From positions 1,054,001 through 1,118,000 of the forward strand of contig JANVFP010000001.1 in NCBI GenBank assembly GCA_027919835.1: a stretch of DNA of 64,000 nucleotides, written 5' to 3'. The translations under genes and the position numbers were made by a program. A model generated the notes under the pieces. It did not search any database, was not told where the DNA came from, and saw only the letters and a list, made by a program, of their open reading frames with translations. Positions 47,365-59,872 of the stretch are shown in pieces. The stretch is from Lentinula raphanica (lineage: Eukaryota > Basidiomycota > Agaricomycetes > Agaricales > Omphalotaceae). Each line of letters opens with the position of its first letter. The first letter of the stretch is position 1.

Positions 47365-48192
47365 CTACGCAACCGTCTGCTTCAACTGCTCAATGTTTGT
47401 TGGAATGCGATTGAAAGATTCCCTCGGCTGACTGGCAGTGACATCTAACGGCCAGCCATCCTTATACGAGTTGATCTTCCCCTTGAACTCCACTTCTCCA
47501 TTCTTCTCCTTTTTGGCCGCCGTCACGAAGCAGAAAGGGTCACAAGCGCACTCCTTCGACTTGGGACTGATCTGCACCGTAGCCCGAACGCAATGTTTCG
47601 CATCCGCCTGGGAATAAGGATAACTGAGTTTGAACCTGATGTCCTTGGCATTCACCACGTCCACTCCAGCGCATTTAGCTACCTCGGGAGAATGTGTCAA
47701 GTACCCTATGAGTACGCTCTCAGCTTCCTCCTCCCCTTGCAGATCATGGCTCGATCCTATCTGCAATCCCCAATCATATCGGGTAAACAACGTGGTTTTG
47801 CTAGGTCTGCCAAGGTCAAGGGTGTTGGCGGTCCTACGCTCAGCCTTATCGGTGGCAGGATCAACAACATTGTAAGCGAGATTGTCGGATTTGGAGGGGA
47901 GGGGGCTAGGTGACTTCTTTGGACGCGGAGGGGGTGCAAGTCCAGGATTGGCATACAGGTAGCCGCCCCGCTGCCGATCGCGATTTTGAGCGCCAGGCGG
48001 TAATGGGGGTAACGGCTTATAATAAAGGGTAGACTAAAGATGGAGAGGTGAGGCATTAGTATGATGTCCATTGCAACATAGCCACGCAAAGAGACTTACT
48101 ACATCGAATGTCCGAGCACGTCCAGGTGGCATGGGTACCGAGCGCACCAACAAACAAAGTCCAAGAAGAATGTTTATCGCAACCAGGCGCAT
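47365..48192 (-). CDS. Secreted protein of unknown family
   Basis: Two exons (complement of 48192-48100 and 48033-47365), 66-nt phase-0 intron, 253 residues. A signal peptide (MRLVAINILLGLCLLVRSVP) is followed by a Pro-rich basic stretch (LPPLPPG...PPPRPKKSPSPLP) and a folded-looking part from about 110: YDWGLQIGSSHDL, EAESVLIGYLTHSPEVAKC, DIRFKLSYPYSQ, and CACDPFCFVTAAKK with five Cys in total. I recognise no domain. Layout (signal peptide in its own exon, long second exon) resembles the secreted array on the left but no sequence similarity is evident. Confidence 0.7.
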
Positions 48193-49062
48193 GATAGACG
48201 AATTCGTATTTTCCAGCAGCGAGTGAATAACGCAAGTGTTTCTTTGACCAGCAAAGAAACCCAATGAGGCGGGGGAAATTAGAGTCTGAGAGTCTCGTGT
48301 AGTGGTGGTGGAAAAAGGACGACGAGAAATTGGGGGAAATTATATGCTCAATCAGATTCGAATCATCCACCTTTTGTATAGCCGTCGTATATTCCGCATA
48401 AGTAAGAGAAAAAAGGGAACCGCCGGAACTAGCACAGCAAATTTCAGGCCTGGATGAATACTTTCGGAGCTGCTTGAACTGCATCGAGGTTATTGCATAG
48501 CGAAGCTGTGAGCATACTGCACAGGTGAGGACGGGAAACCATGGTAGTAGAGGATGTAGATACGTCTTGGATGAGGGATTTTTTTCTTCGAATGATGTCG
48601 AGAATGTTCGAATAAATCTTGGCTGGAAACAAGGGTGATCATAGTAGAGGTGATTGAGGTTGATAGGATACATCTTGACTGTCGAAATCGATAGCAGGAT
48701 GACTGTTTCATGAACATTTATTAGCACAGCAGGGGTTGCAGACTGGTGCGTAGGTGGTGAGGCTGAAGCTCAAGAGTCAAAGTTTCAACACCAACGCGAC
48801 ATGAATATCAAACAAACACAGCCTTCCCCGATGCGGCGGCGATTCGTGCAGGACGAATTTCGAGCCTGAAGCAAGTTCAAGTTCCGAAAATGTAAAACAT
48901 TATAGCAGCGGCATTGCACAAACCAGTGTCTTCTGACGATTTCTGACTATGGGTTGAGTTTGGAAAGACTTAGGAAACTGAATGTTGTCATGCTGTAAGT
49001 GAGGGTAATGTATAATTCAGATGCGGAAGTGCCATGATCATTATTGGGGTTTGCTTTGACAA
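48193..49062. other. Intergenic
   Basis: No gene is recognised. Minus-strand frames at 48056-48727 overlap the secreted gene's 5' side and look like shadows. Confidence 0.4.
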
Positions 49063-49170
49063 TGCCCCATGGCTGAGTTGGTTACAGCGTCCGACTGTTA
49101 TGTCCAGCAGATCTGATCAGCGTTATCATTCACTATCGGAAGGTCGAGAGTTCGAGCCTCTCTGGGGCAG
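49063..49170 (+). tRNA. tRNA-Asn(GUU) with a 34-nt intron
   Basis: The cloverleaf folds completely. The acceptor TGCCCCA pairs with TGGGGCA (49163-49169), the D stem GCTG/CAGC closes GTTGGTTA, the anticodon stem TCCGA pairs with TCGGA (49136-49140), and the T arm GAGAG-TTCGAGC-CTCTC is perfect. The discriminator base is G, usual for Asn. The anticodon loop is CTGTTA plus A, anticodon GTT. The intron 49101-49134 lies one base 3' of the anticodon, the canonical eukaryotic position. A T-rich run (TTTCTTTTTG) follows as Pol III terminator. Confidence 0.92.
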
Positions 49171-49370
49171 TTTCTTTTTGTTCCCTGCGTATATTTTGAG
49201 CGCTTATGCGCCTCTCACGATGACTTCACCTCCTCCGACGTCATTCAATGGAGCCAACTGGAGTAGAAATATAAAACCTGCAACGAATTATGTCTCCCGA
49301 CTCCTTTACAACTTTTTCTATCTCTACTCTACTCACGCCACCACCTTCCACCACCAACTCGATATAGACC

Positions 49371-51125
49371 ATGGACAACGCACCAGTAATCTCTTCAGAA
49401 ACTCTTCCAACACCCGCTCACGAATGGGCCAACGAAACCCTCAACTCTGTCCCCAGCAACGCGGGCAACCACCCTTCTGCTGCTCCTTCGTCTTCCGCAG
49501 CGACAACACCAGGATTTGACCTGCCTGGAGCATATCCACGAACTCCTTCAACCCAGGTACCCCTAGGAAATACTATCGATGTCAATGCAATAACCGACCG
49601 CGCTAAAGAGGCTGCTGTCATTGCTTCTGCGACTGTCGTTGATGTCGTCCACAGCTTGCCGGAAGTAGGCAACATCGGTGGAGGTCTCGAAGGCGTCAAG
49701 GAAGCTTTGTACAACGCTAGTGTGACCGCTTCTCAATATCTCCCGCCTCAGATTGTTGAGTATTTCCGTAAGTCTTCGCTTTTCGTCGTCTATATGCGTT
49801 TCTCAACATTAACTTGCTTCTCCAGCCGGTGGATCTGAAGCTGTCGACGCATCTAATGTCGAGGGCCGTCTGAAAGATGCTCAAGGAGTCTCTCTTCCCT
49901 CCACGGAAACCTCAGTCAATCACACTCCTTCTTCTAAAGGCGTCGGTTCTCTCCCTGGACCGATTAGCGAAGAAGGCGTTGCAACGTTGCCTTTAGAACG
50001 CGAAATTTCTTCACAAAACACGTTGAGGGTCCAACAGCAAAACACCGGAGCCTCAGATTCGCTGACGAACGTTAGCACGGTGGCTCAATACGGTTCATCA
50101 GTTGCTACGCCCACAATAGAGAAGTCTGTTGACACTCTCACTGCGCCTGGCTTCACTGAAGCAGACTTGGATAACAAAGTACCCGTAAGTCTAGTGTTTC
50201 TTTCATAGGGCCTTCATCTGTATTTGTTATCGTTGTGTGTATATCCGTGTTCGCGTTCTTACGGTGATAATCAGCCCTCTTCTTCACCCACGCATCCGTC
50301 GAAAGCTGAAGGGCCGGTAAAGCCGGTTCCCATTCATCTTTCTCCGCGTACGCATCCTCTGGCTGCCTCAGGAGTGGGTGCACGTTGGCAAGGTGTGCCC
50401 TTGGACGAGGAGTATCAACGTGATGTCGTTGATCGCTGCCTGGACGTGAGTAGCGGCCACAAATATACCATTTCATCTATCAACTTCTCCTAAATCTATC
50501 TGAACATCGTCTAACATAATGCTTGCAGGACACCGTCACCTCCTCCACCGCCATCGACGCCGACATCCCCGTCCCCAACATCCCTCCCATCACCACCATC
50601 CCAGTCATTCACACCGTCTCCTCACCCTCCTCCGTACCCGTCGCTTCTCCTTCAGCCGGATCCACATTACCCCAATCTCCTCAGAGCAAGAACGAATCTA
50701 CCATCGCCAACGTCGGGCACGAGAAACTCTCTTCCGAATTCCCCTCTACTCCCTCTCTCACCTCCAAAGCAGACACAGCCACGACGACTGCTTCGCCTGA
50801 TTCGCCTGTCTCTCCTGTGGATTCTTCTGCTAGATATAAAGATCAGAACGAGCTGTCTACACCCAAAGCGCATACTCACACACATACGAAAGATACCTCG
50901 GTCTCCTCAGCGTTCTCCAATTCTTCTTATGATCAAGACGAAGGAGCGGTGCGTCAGCATGATAAGTCTGTATCGTCTGGCTCGACTACTAGTACGCCGT
51001 CGAGGAAGAAGACGAACCTTTTGACGAAAATCAAGGGAGAGGCGAAGATCATCTCTGGGAAGCTTGGTGGGAAAGAGGAGAAGGTTGAGGAGGGGAGGAG
51101 GTTGATTAGAGGAGAAGTCGATTAG
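49371..51125 (+). CDS. Disordered fungal protein with conserved Lys/Gly-rich tail
   Basis: Four exons (49371-49767, 49826-50184, 50275-50445, 50529-51125) join in phase and give 507 residues. Mostly Ser/Thr/Pro-rich and low-complexity. Two parts look constrained: an Ala/Val-rich helix near residues 70-130 (ITDRAKEAAVIASATVVDVV...VKEALYNASVTASQYLPPQIVEYF) and the C-terminus TNLLTKIKGEAKIISGKLGGKEEKVEEGRRLI, a motif I associate with uncharacterised basidiomycete proteins. No signal peptide and no enzymatic motif. A helical, lipid-droplet or stress-related role can be imagined but not supported. A CACACA/His-Thr run near 50870 is simple sequence. Confidence 0.75.
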
Positions 51126-51521
51126 AGGCTCATAAAGGTCATAAAGTCGGACAGTATCTGTATTTTCTTGAATCCGCTACCTACATTGTACATTATCATT
51201 TCCCTGCATATCTTTGCGTAAGTCGTAGAGCGATAAATATTGAGATTGAATAGTGTGAAAGTCATATCGAGTTCCAAAAAGTTCGTGCAGGAACAATATT
51301 AATTCCTTCATCGTCCATACGCAGTGACCAAATCAAGGCAAGAAAATCGGAGGCTCTGATCCTGACGAAGATGCTTTTCCTTGGGATCCTGGATGATACC
51401 CAGTATAGTGACCTTCTTGACTAGTAGTAGTCCTGAAAGTGTCGAGAGCAACAGAAACCGAGAGGGGCATCTCGTTCGCTTTGCGACCAAACTAGTCCGA
51501 CACAGTGATAAATTCATACAG
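51126..51521. other. Intergenic
   Basis: Convergent 3' ends. Nothing is seen. Confidence 0.45.
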
Positions 51522-53691
51522 TCAATTCAGAAAAATCTCACTGGAAGAAATGCTCACCCTTGACTTTTGTGTACTTTTACTCTCGGAACTATCACTATTC
51601 GGAGGACCTACCACTGCATGGAAACTCGATGACACATTTGACGATTGTGAGTGCGAGTTCGTGTTGCTGTTGCTATGAGAGCCTGGTTCCCGTAGATAAT
51701 GCCTGGAGTTGAGTGATGCAAGGAGGCTGTTCGCGTACACTGTAGCGGAAAAAAAAAAGTCAGTTCAATGATCAAGACTTTTCTGGTACCGTGCTCACAT
51801 TTCCCAATGACAAAATCAATCGCAAGGAACCATAGACTCGTTGGATGGAGGATGAAGACGATCACTTCAGTGATTGCTACTGCTCTGTAAATATTTGGGT
51901 GAGGATACTAAAAGGGACCAGCATGACGAGAAAATCGCATACGATGTTAACAAGCAACGGTTCACAGCGTAGACGATAAGTGTCGTGATCAAGGTATTTG
52001 TCCTAACGTATGAAAGTAATCAGTGAAAAATCCTAGTGAGAAGATATCATACTACACACTTGCCCCATCCCGTCCGGCTCTCGTGTAATAACACGCACAA
52101 GGACACTGCGATTAACACGTCCGAGAGTACTGCGAAAACCGCGAAAGGCGTTACTGCTGCAAGCTACGAGAAAGCACGAATGTTCTGTCAGAAAAACTGG
52201 CATAGGGTTCAAAGTAGAGGTGCGAGTAAGAGCGATTACCTTGACCGTGGAAGACTCCTGGAATGTATCAAATGTCTTGCTAACGAATCTATAGGTGTAT
52301 CGAGCTCAGAGTGAGTGACGATTTGAAAAGCAAAGCACGATTTCAAGCTGCACTTCAAGACAGGGACTTACATATAGGCAACCGTTTCTAAGGAAAAGGG
52401 TTAGACTTGAGCCAACTGCGATTGTGAAACACGCTCGCAATACGCACCGATACCAAAACCTAGTGGTTCCAGGAGAGCCTTCAGACGTTGACTCGCGAGG
52501 AGGATGTTCAATACTTACAGAAATGACCTGTAACTGTGATACCAAGTAAAACCACCAAGGCCCATCTCACTGCTCCTCTGCTGACTAGGTAGGAACATCA
52601 GGCGGGAGATACTCGGTTGATCCTCGAACGGGGCTTACTGCTGAACACTTGTCTCGTGAAGAAGCTGAATGTAATGACGGATTGATGAAATCAGTGCTAC
52701 GAACTGTTAGAATTCTCACTGAAATCACCTTTGAACTAGTACAGCAAGTAGAAGCTGATGCATGATGGATTATTGTTAACGATCATCATCGATGATCTCT
52801 ATTGTAAAGGACTTCTACACTCACATTGAGCATGACAGTGATCTGCCAAAGGATTCAATATGGATAATGATGAGCTTCTGTAACGGAGACACTGAATTGC
52901 GGATTCACATTGAGAGACCTGAAAAAGAGGAAAGATCAGGATCGTGCTGTTGGTGCCAGATAGTAGGAAGGAGATGCTACGCACCAGTTGATGATGGCCA
53001 GACCCGCGGGATTAGAGAAGTTGATAACCTGGTCGGTGTTGAGGGGTATGAATCAGTGTATGAACGTTCTTATGCAGCTCACAAGATAGTGGTAAACGCA
53101 AAAAGTGACTGTCGGAGAATAAGACAATAAGCTCGAGTTGGCATAATCCGTACTTAAATGAACGCAGTGTATACATACCGAGTGTGATATGAAGAGAGTC
53201 GAGTATCCTTTGGATATATCATGCTCAGAAGCAGGATTGATTTTGCACGCACGCATACATACCAGACGATAGAAACCTGTGAGATCGCCATTAGTACGGC
53301 GAGCAGTGGCGTCATGTCTATCCCTCCAGACAGAACCTTACCAGCATCTTGATCTTCACTTCATCTTTGGGATAATTGATGAAGTATAGATACGTCTGGG
53401 ATGCATCTTTAGCTTAGGAAACTTTCGTTACAAGCTAGATCCTTACCTGGAGTGTAGTAAGTCCGTACAACCTGAGGGAGGAATGTTCATAATTAGAAAG
53501 AGAGATGGTCTTTGATGGCGGTCTCGGCATTCGAAACTTGACTTGCTCACATTGCTGTCACTATCGCCCCGATAAGTCCAGCACCTGTAACATGTATTAT
53601 GAGTATACTGGACGTAGGATCGGGTAACACATGGAATACCGAAAGAATTCACCACCAGGCTCTCTATCTCCTTTGCGTTTTCCAAGGACAT
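51522..53691 (-). CDS. DUF6534-type seven-helix membrane protein
   Basis: About 19 very short exons, start at 53691 (MSLENAKEIES...) and stop at 51522. Reading through the introns gives GAGLIGAIVTAMLYGLTTLQ, TYLYFINYPKDEVKIKMLVSIVWILDSLHITL, VTFCVYHYLVINFSNPAGLAIINW, ITVMLNLLLAVLVQSFFTRQVF, SRGAVRWALVVLLGITVTGHF, TVKLAAVTPFAVFAVLSDVLIAVSLCVLLHES, NTLITTLIVYAVNRCLLTS, and FVIGKLYANSLLASLNSR with a Ser-rich tail. This is the layout of the DUF6534 family, which is hugely expanded in Agaricomycetes and has no known role. Exon 6 is 27 nt and exon 13 only 12 nt, so automatic predictions will probably miss part of this gene. Confidence 0.8.
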
Positions 53692-54873
53692 CACTGTCTC
53701 GTGAGCTCGATATAACCAGTGTCCTGTGTAGAGATGTTTAAGATCGTTCAACCAAGCCTTGTTTGATCCCAGTACAAATCGATTGTGGTCAGAGAGGAAA
53801 GAGTGCAAGTACTAGTATTGTGGATGTGCGCCCCTTATAACAGAAGCGGGAAATCAGACAGCCCGGTACGGGAACGTCGAATGACACTGCCAGTTCACGG
53901 ATCTCTCGGACATGGAAAGGAACATATCGAGCTGATTGGTTCTTCAAGCTGATCAGACTCAGCCTCAACATGTAATTATCATAGAGCTCACCAGGAACGT
54001 TCTGTGTGTATCTCCACGTCTGCCATCCAAACTCCTACTCAAGGCTCTCCTGGAGTTGACATTCGAGGTCCGCATGATGATTAATTTGATGGAACGTTTG
54101 ACTGCGAGTATCAGTCGGAACAATGTAGGATCTGAAACTTCAAACGCTGTGACAATTACTGGCTATCGATGCTCTCGTTCATGAGAAAACAAGCTTAGAG
54201 CAGTGGCACATAACCGGGGGGTTCCTGAAAGGAACAAGGATGAGCAAGAGAGCTATGTAGTTATAATCTTCATCGTGGCCGATGAAAACATACCGGATGC
54301 ATAGATATCGGAGAGTCATGAAGAACTTTCATTATCATCTTTGATGCACCTTAAACTTGATGATCTCAGTCTCACAGGAAGGCGAAGCTCCATGGCATTG
54401 AATCCGTCCGACTTTCCCTCGAGACTGAACAACAGATTGAAGCAGCGTAACGTCGCATGATGCTCGGAAGAGTGCTGAACCGGACAAGAGTGTAACGACG
54501 CCAAGAACACTGAGCCGACTTGAGCAGAGTCTACACCATATGATAATGCCAACTTGAAAGCCTTGGACAGACATCATAGTAAAAAACATATGCGGTAGCG
54601 GCAGGTGCATATCGCTGATTGGTCCCCCATCATCGTCCAGGTCGATGATGGCTCTATGAATATATTGCAGAGTTCTAGAACGACAGTGCCAATGTTGATA
54701 AATCGTCGATCAAGAAGGATGAAGAGGTTAGAAACGGCGCCGATCTCTGAACAGTCATATCAAAAAGGAGTGTATCGTGTCACACTAGTCATTCGTATCT
54801 ACAAAGTGGAATATGTTAGCTGCTATTCTTTAAAGGTAGCATAGTTCACTTTATGCGCGTCGCAATCGTTATC
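53692..54873. other. Intergenic, possible membrane-protein remnant
   Basis: Minus-strand scraps around 53940-54080 (SNVNSRRALSRSLDGRR) and 54540-54610 resemble the tail and a helix of the DUF6533/DUF6534 class, but I could not build a gene. Possibly a decayed neighbour of the gene at 51522-53691. Confidence 0.35.
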
Positions 54874-56324
54874 CTACAATCGATTTCGCATACACCTCAC
54901 GCAGACCATGATGTGACAATCTCTACAGCCCTATTATAAGAGTAGTCACGATTATTAGTGGAATAAGTACAATTCAGAGACTAATGAACGTACCTTGAGG
55001 AAAAGAGGTAGGAAATGCCCACACTCCTCACATGTACCGCCTCCTTGGTGATGCCTCCACCGATGTGGGTTGCAGTCATGATATTGCCTCAACTCCCGCG
55101 TCCTCTCTTCAACTCGTCTTTGGAAGACCACTGGCTCCGCTCTTCTGGCGTTCACCCCGAGTTCCCTCTCGACCCCCACCTCAGCTGCATTCAGTAGTCT
55201 ACTTTCTTCCCACTGCGGACACCTACACGTCTTCCATGGCGCAGCGCACACGTAGCAGAACTGCATACGACAACGGCAAGTCATATGGTAGCATCCGATG
55301 TTTAATTCTATGATAGAACTGCATCGAGGGCAAGTTTGCCAGTGTTGTTCTGTAGCGAGGGCTTTGAGCTCGATGAGTGCAGCGTTCTCGGTGCAGTTTT
55401 CGTGAGGATGAGAAGTTTGTTTGCAGAGGGTGCATGTTGTTGCAGAGCATCGAGGGCACACAAAATCATTCACAAACTCCTCAGATGAACCGAGAAACTT
55501 GGAGCAAGTTGGGTTGCTGCAGTAGACTCTGTTATTTGCGAGGGTGCCAAATTCACGAGCCTTGTCTCGAAACTGGGAGCGAAGAACACTAGAAAGTAAC
55601 GGGAACACGTTCGCCAAAGGGAGAGGTTTTTGGCAGCAGCGAAGAGGGAACAGTGATTCATCAAGGACACACGCTTGGACGAGCTCTCGAAGACATCCGA
55701 TGCAGTAGTAATGATCGCAAGGGGCTTGGAACGTAGTTGAAGAGCGAAAGGAATCTGCACAAATGACACAATCGACCCTGCCAGGATGAGTGATCATTTG
55801 CCACTGACTTTGGAAAGGTGAAGACAGCTGTAAGCACGTACCGCAAAGGTTTGCTGCCTCCTACGTCTGGTAACGGTGTTTGGTTCGAAACCACAGCCTC
55901 TTCTCTTTAGTAACATCAATCGGGCTGATATTACATGTCATAGAGCAGAAATGTGAACTCACGAGTCGGTGTCGAGGTCCTGCCGAGTCTCCAATGCTTT
56001 CTGAGCGTCGGATTTTTCGGGCAGCGCTTGTCCACCCGACAGAGCCTGTGCATAACGATGATCATCAACTGCTCCCAGCTCATCGATGCTAATGTTCATC
56101 AGAATATCTTGATCAGCGGCGATAGCACGTTGCAAGCTGAGCGCGGTTCGAAGATTCTCAACGATAGTCACGTTCTCCTCTTCAAAAAGTTTGAAGGCGT
56201 ACTCCTCGTCAGTCATAGCAGTCCCATCCCGTGCCTTTCCTTTGCGAGTCAACGAGATGCCGTGTAAATCATCGAGTGCGAGCTGCGAGATGAGGAGGAG
56301 GGAAAGAGACTCCTCAAAATCCAT
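54874..56324 (-). CDS. RING-IBR-RING (RBR) E3 ubiquitin ligase 1
   Basis: Four exons (complement of 56324-55963, 55904-55842, 55777-54994, 54930-54874) join in phase and give 421 residues. The first 140 residues are a helical region starting MDFEESLSLLLISQLALDDL with KGKARDG, typical of fungal RBR proteins. RING1 runs from CVICADSF with CDHYYCIGC; the IBR follows (YCSNPTCSKF ... CPRCSATTCTLCKQ). RING2 is WQTCPRCSSIIELNIGCYHMTCRCRMQFCYVC; the Cys in IGCYHM is in the position of the catalytic Cys that accepts ubiquitin. After a basic stretch the protein ends with another Cys-rich part closing GCRDCHIMVCVRCMRNRL, coded mostly by a 57-bp last exon. Confidence 0.88.
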
Positions 56325-56558
56325 GACGACTGTAAAGACAAGGGTTTCTTTCTCTGCAACCACTTATATACATACACGGAGAAACTCAAAGGGCTTGAGA
56401 AACTCCGATTTCGAACAGGCTTTTCAGATGATGGATACATACGTACATAAATATATCACTGGCCATGGGCTCCCTGGTTTGAATTTTAGACTTCCGAGGA
56501 CCATGCTTGTATGCGATAAATGAATGTAGAATACATACATCCATTTCCAACCATCTTA

Positions 56559-57942
56559 CTACCGGCATACACAAACGTCCTTCCACAAAGAGCCACAGGT
56601 GTAACAGAACTCTGTACGACACCGACAGACCATATGGTTGCACCCCTGGGTGAGTTCAATAATGGCTTTGCATTTTGGACAAGTCTGCCACTTGTTTTGA
56701 CGTGCGAGATCGCGAACTTTGTCTTCAGCCAGTTGATCCTCGACGACGGGGCAATACGTAAGGTGATAATGCGCACGGCCTCTACAGAGAAGACATAAAG
56801 ACTGTGAGCACGAAGAGCACTGGTATGATGGGATTTTCGCAGAACCAGAAGGACTCTGAGAGGATATGCTGGCCCATGATCCGAGGAAAACCGAGCAACG
56901 AGGATAGGGGCAATACAATCTGTTCTCTGGCGACATTCCAAGTTCTGAGGCTTTCGCTCTCAGACGAGCACCAAGATCGTTATCGAATAACTGTTGTTCG
57001 ATGAATGCTGCAAGGTTTTCTATAGATGGACTGCTGCGCTGGTCTTCCATGACGAAACTGAGTGTTCTTCCGCAGCACTTGGGAGGAAACAGGCTTTCAT
57101 CATGAATACACGTTTCAATGTATTGCGAAAGACAAGAGTCGCAGTAGTGATGTTCGCAAGTGCTTACACGATGGATAGGATCATCGTTGTAGCTGCCCAT
57201 ACAAACCACGCAGGTCGGTTCGAAGAAAGAAAGTCTATGCATAGTTCAATCATAGATCAAACGGCTCGAGAAGAAATGGACGTACTCTAGGTCCAAATTC
57301 GAGGTCTGGGACCAATACTCAAGCTCGAGTTCTGATGCGGTTGGACTCAGATGCATGATGGGCGACATTCTTGATGCACAAAAGTCAGGACAAGCGACAT
57401 CAAAGATGTAATGGAGGTTGTGCTCACTGGGGAGATCCATTGATCAAACTGGTCTGTGAGGGAATTGAACGATTCGACAAGCAAGGAGCGCGAGCACCGC
57501 TAGCGATTTTTATGGCTTCTTCTTCGACTTGAGAGGCATCCAGTGACGAACGAGTAGAAGGAGAAGAGAATGTCCTGTCGTCGATATCTCGAGTTCGTGA
57601 GGAGATCCGAATTGACCATGAATGAACCGACGAGGAAGAATCACTAGCGGCATCTATGGCTTCTTCTTCTTCGACTTGGAAAGCGTCCAGCGAAGAACGA
57701 GTAGAAGGCGAGGTGATAACGTCTGGAGTGGTTGTCCTGTCGTCAACATCTCGAGTTTCGTGACTTCTATCAAAGTACAGCATGGCCTCAGCGAAATCCT
57801 GTGCCATGAGCTGCAACGCCAGGTCCTGGTCCGGAATCGTAGAGCCGGTTTGGAGAGCATTTATGTCACCTAATGCGAGTTGAGCGATAAGCAAAGCAGA
57901 ATCTCGGTCAATGTTGCTCAAGGGAGGGACTATAGCAGCCAT
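56559..57942 (-). CDS. RING-IBR-RING (RBR) E3 ubiquitin ligase 2, shortened
   Basis: Three exons (complement of 57942-57428, 57369-57286, 57234-56559) join in phase and give 424 residues. N-terminus MAAIVPPLSNIDRDSALLIAQLALGDI as in its neighbour, then a tandem duplication of about 45 residues (TxSPSTRSSLDAxQVEEExAI twice). RING1 CVVCMGSY...CEHHYCDSC, IBR YCPYPRCSVF...CSSCSQSLCLLCRG, RING2 WQTCPKCKAIIELTQGCNHMVCRCRTEFCYTC with the presumed catalytic Cys in QGCNHM. It stops at WKDVCVCR, directly after RING2, so it lacks the 90-residue Cys-rich tail of gene 1. Same strand as gene 1, 235 bp apart; a tandem pair, diverged outside the domains. Confidence 0.85.
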
Positions 57943-59872
57943 AGCGAGTTGGTGAGATGAAAGGAATGGGGGAAAAGCGTTTTGAGCACGTTTCCTATGT
58001 AGAGACCCCGTGTTCTATGAGCGGAAAGTTCCAATAGGGTTTGTTCTGACACCCTTAAGGTTTGAGTGTGTGGGGTCTACATAGCGCAGGTCGGTGAATA
58101 GATCTCCAAGGTATGGGTGAGTACCGGCGGTCACCTAGTGTCGCCATGAAATGCAGAGACTGAGCTGGCGGACGTGTAGTAGCCTGGATAGAATTCGGAT
58201 AGCAGAGGATTTTACAAGACTCTAAAACGCGCCTGGGGAGTGGGGGACAATGGTCTTGAAACTTGATGATGCGCTCAACCCGTGACAATGTCTTGCGAAT
58301 GACGACTTTATCTTTCTGGTTCCCCTGAGGCAGTCCTGTGTTCCCTTCCACATCCTCTGCCAACTTCGTGAATGAATTTTGCAGTGGATGATGGGTTTTC
58401 AGAGGGCCGTATGCATCCGCGGATAGCTAGAACTCGAAATTCGGGCCCTATTCGAAGTTGTAAGAGTTGGGAGGTTGAGTTTGTGAGCTGTCGTGCTTGT
58501 GTCCGTCACGGTGTAGAAGAACAAGATGAGCTGAGAAATAATCCCACGCATTATCTCTTCCTCAATCCTCCAACTTCAACGCCGAACGGGAATGTCTTGC
58601 ACATTTCTATTGTGTTCCTTTCCTCACTCTTCTTCAAAACCATCTACATGATCTACAAATGCTCAAGTCGCCCGGTTCACGCGTCGAAACCTCCCGGCTC
58701 GATTGTATCAACCACACACCTTACATAACATCGCCAAACTATTCATCCTTGTGCATAAATCTCATCCACATAGAAAAATCTCTCAATCCAATCTACAAGT
58801 CAGGAAGGTACAAACTCGCACATGTCGCAACATCACACAACTTCACAGAGTTTTGGAATCGAAGAGCCTCAACGAGCTTCGCCAACTACTCATTTTGACG
58901 TCAACTTTTTTTGTAAAAGTTGGAGGAAACCCAGATACGGTGCACCCTTCTCAGATGGATGGCAATAAACGTGAACCTTCGGCTCAAGTCTCCTGCAGAT
59001 CGAGTAAGTGGTAAATCGTGATGCTATGGAGGTGCTGGAAGATCTCGCCCCGCGGACACGACAGATCAAACATTCACTGGATAGTACCACCAAAGCCTGA
59101 ACGGAAGGAGACAGTTGCATCGGTAGGTCTTCAGTCTCATCAGATATCCCAACTCACAAACACTTATTCTCATGTAGCATAGACCGAAAACGGCGGGCGA
59201 ACCATACTACCGACTGTGGGGAATGCAGAGGCAGAGAGGGAAGATTCGGTGATGAATCCAGATATTTCTTACTATCCGAGTCGGTTTGGATATACTTTCC
59301 TCGTTCTCTGTGGCTTCCAATATGTAAAATTCGACCTCCCATTCGCCAAAAGCATCATCATATTCGCCGAATGTTAGTCTCATAAGGTCATGTCATATCT
59401 TCTACATCCTCGTTGAACGAAATATTCAGATTCAATAACAAAAGCTGATAGTAATAAACCTGTGACTCAGAACAATCATTCAGTACCTTCATAACGGACT
59501 CAGCGTCGCAATTGCGCGAACATGATCACTCCGGAATCACTGTACTTGAGGCAGAAGGTCCAGAGGAACATTGACATCAATGCGGGACGTTCATATATTA
59601 TACAGTCTCATTTGACGGCGACAAGCGCGCAGAAACAAGAGTATTAGTGTAAATATTCGACCAGTTGCATCCACTTGACCAGTTCGTCTACATACTCCCA
59701 TAAATTGCTATGCCTCTAGCCAAGTTGAACTCTTCTGTCACGACGGGACCGCACCGATCTGAAAGATGAATTGAACGACTCGAATTACTTTCTGCGCTTT
59801 CCTGAGTTAGTAACAAGGCTACTCACTGCAGGCAAGTCCAGATCGTGATTGGCCGTCCTTCCTGTGTACTTC
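57943..59872. other. Intergenic, with decayed exon copy at its right end
   Basis: 58055-58363 (minus, 102 codons) and short plus-strand frames have no motif. At 59759-59826 the minus strand carries an intron-like sequence starting GTGAGTAGCC and ending CTTTCAG, homologous to the last introns of the neighbouring secreted gene, so exon duplication reached further than the present stop codon. Confidence 0.45.
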
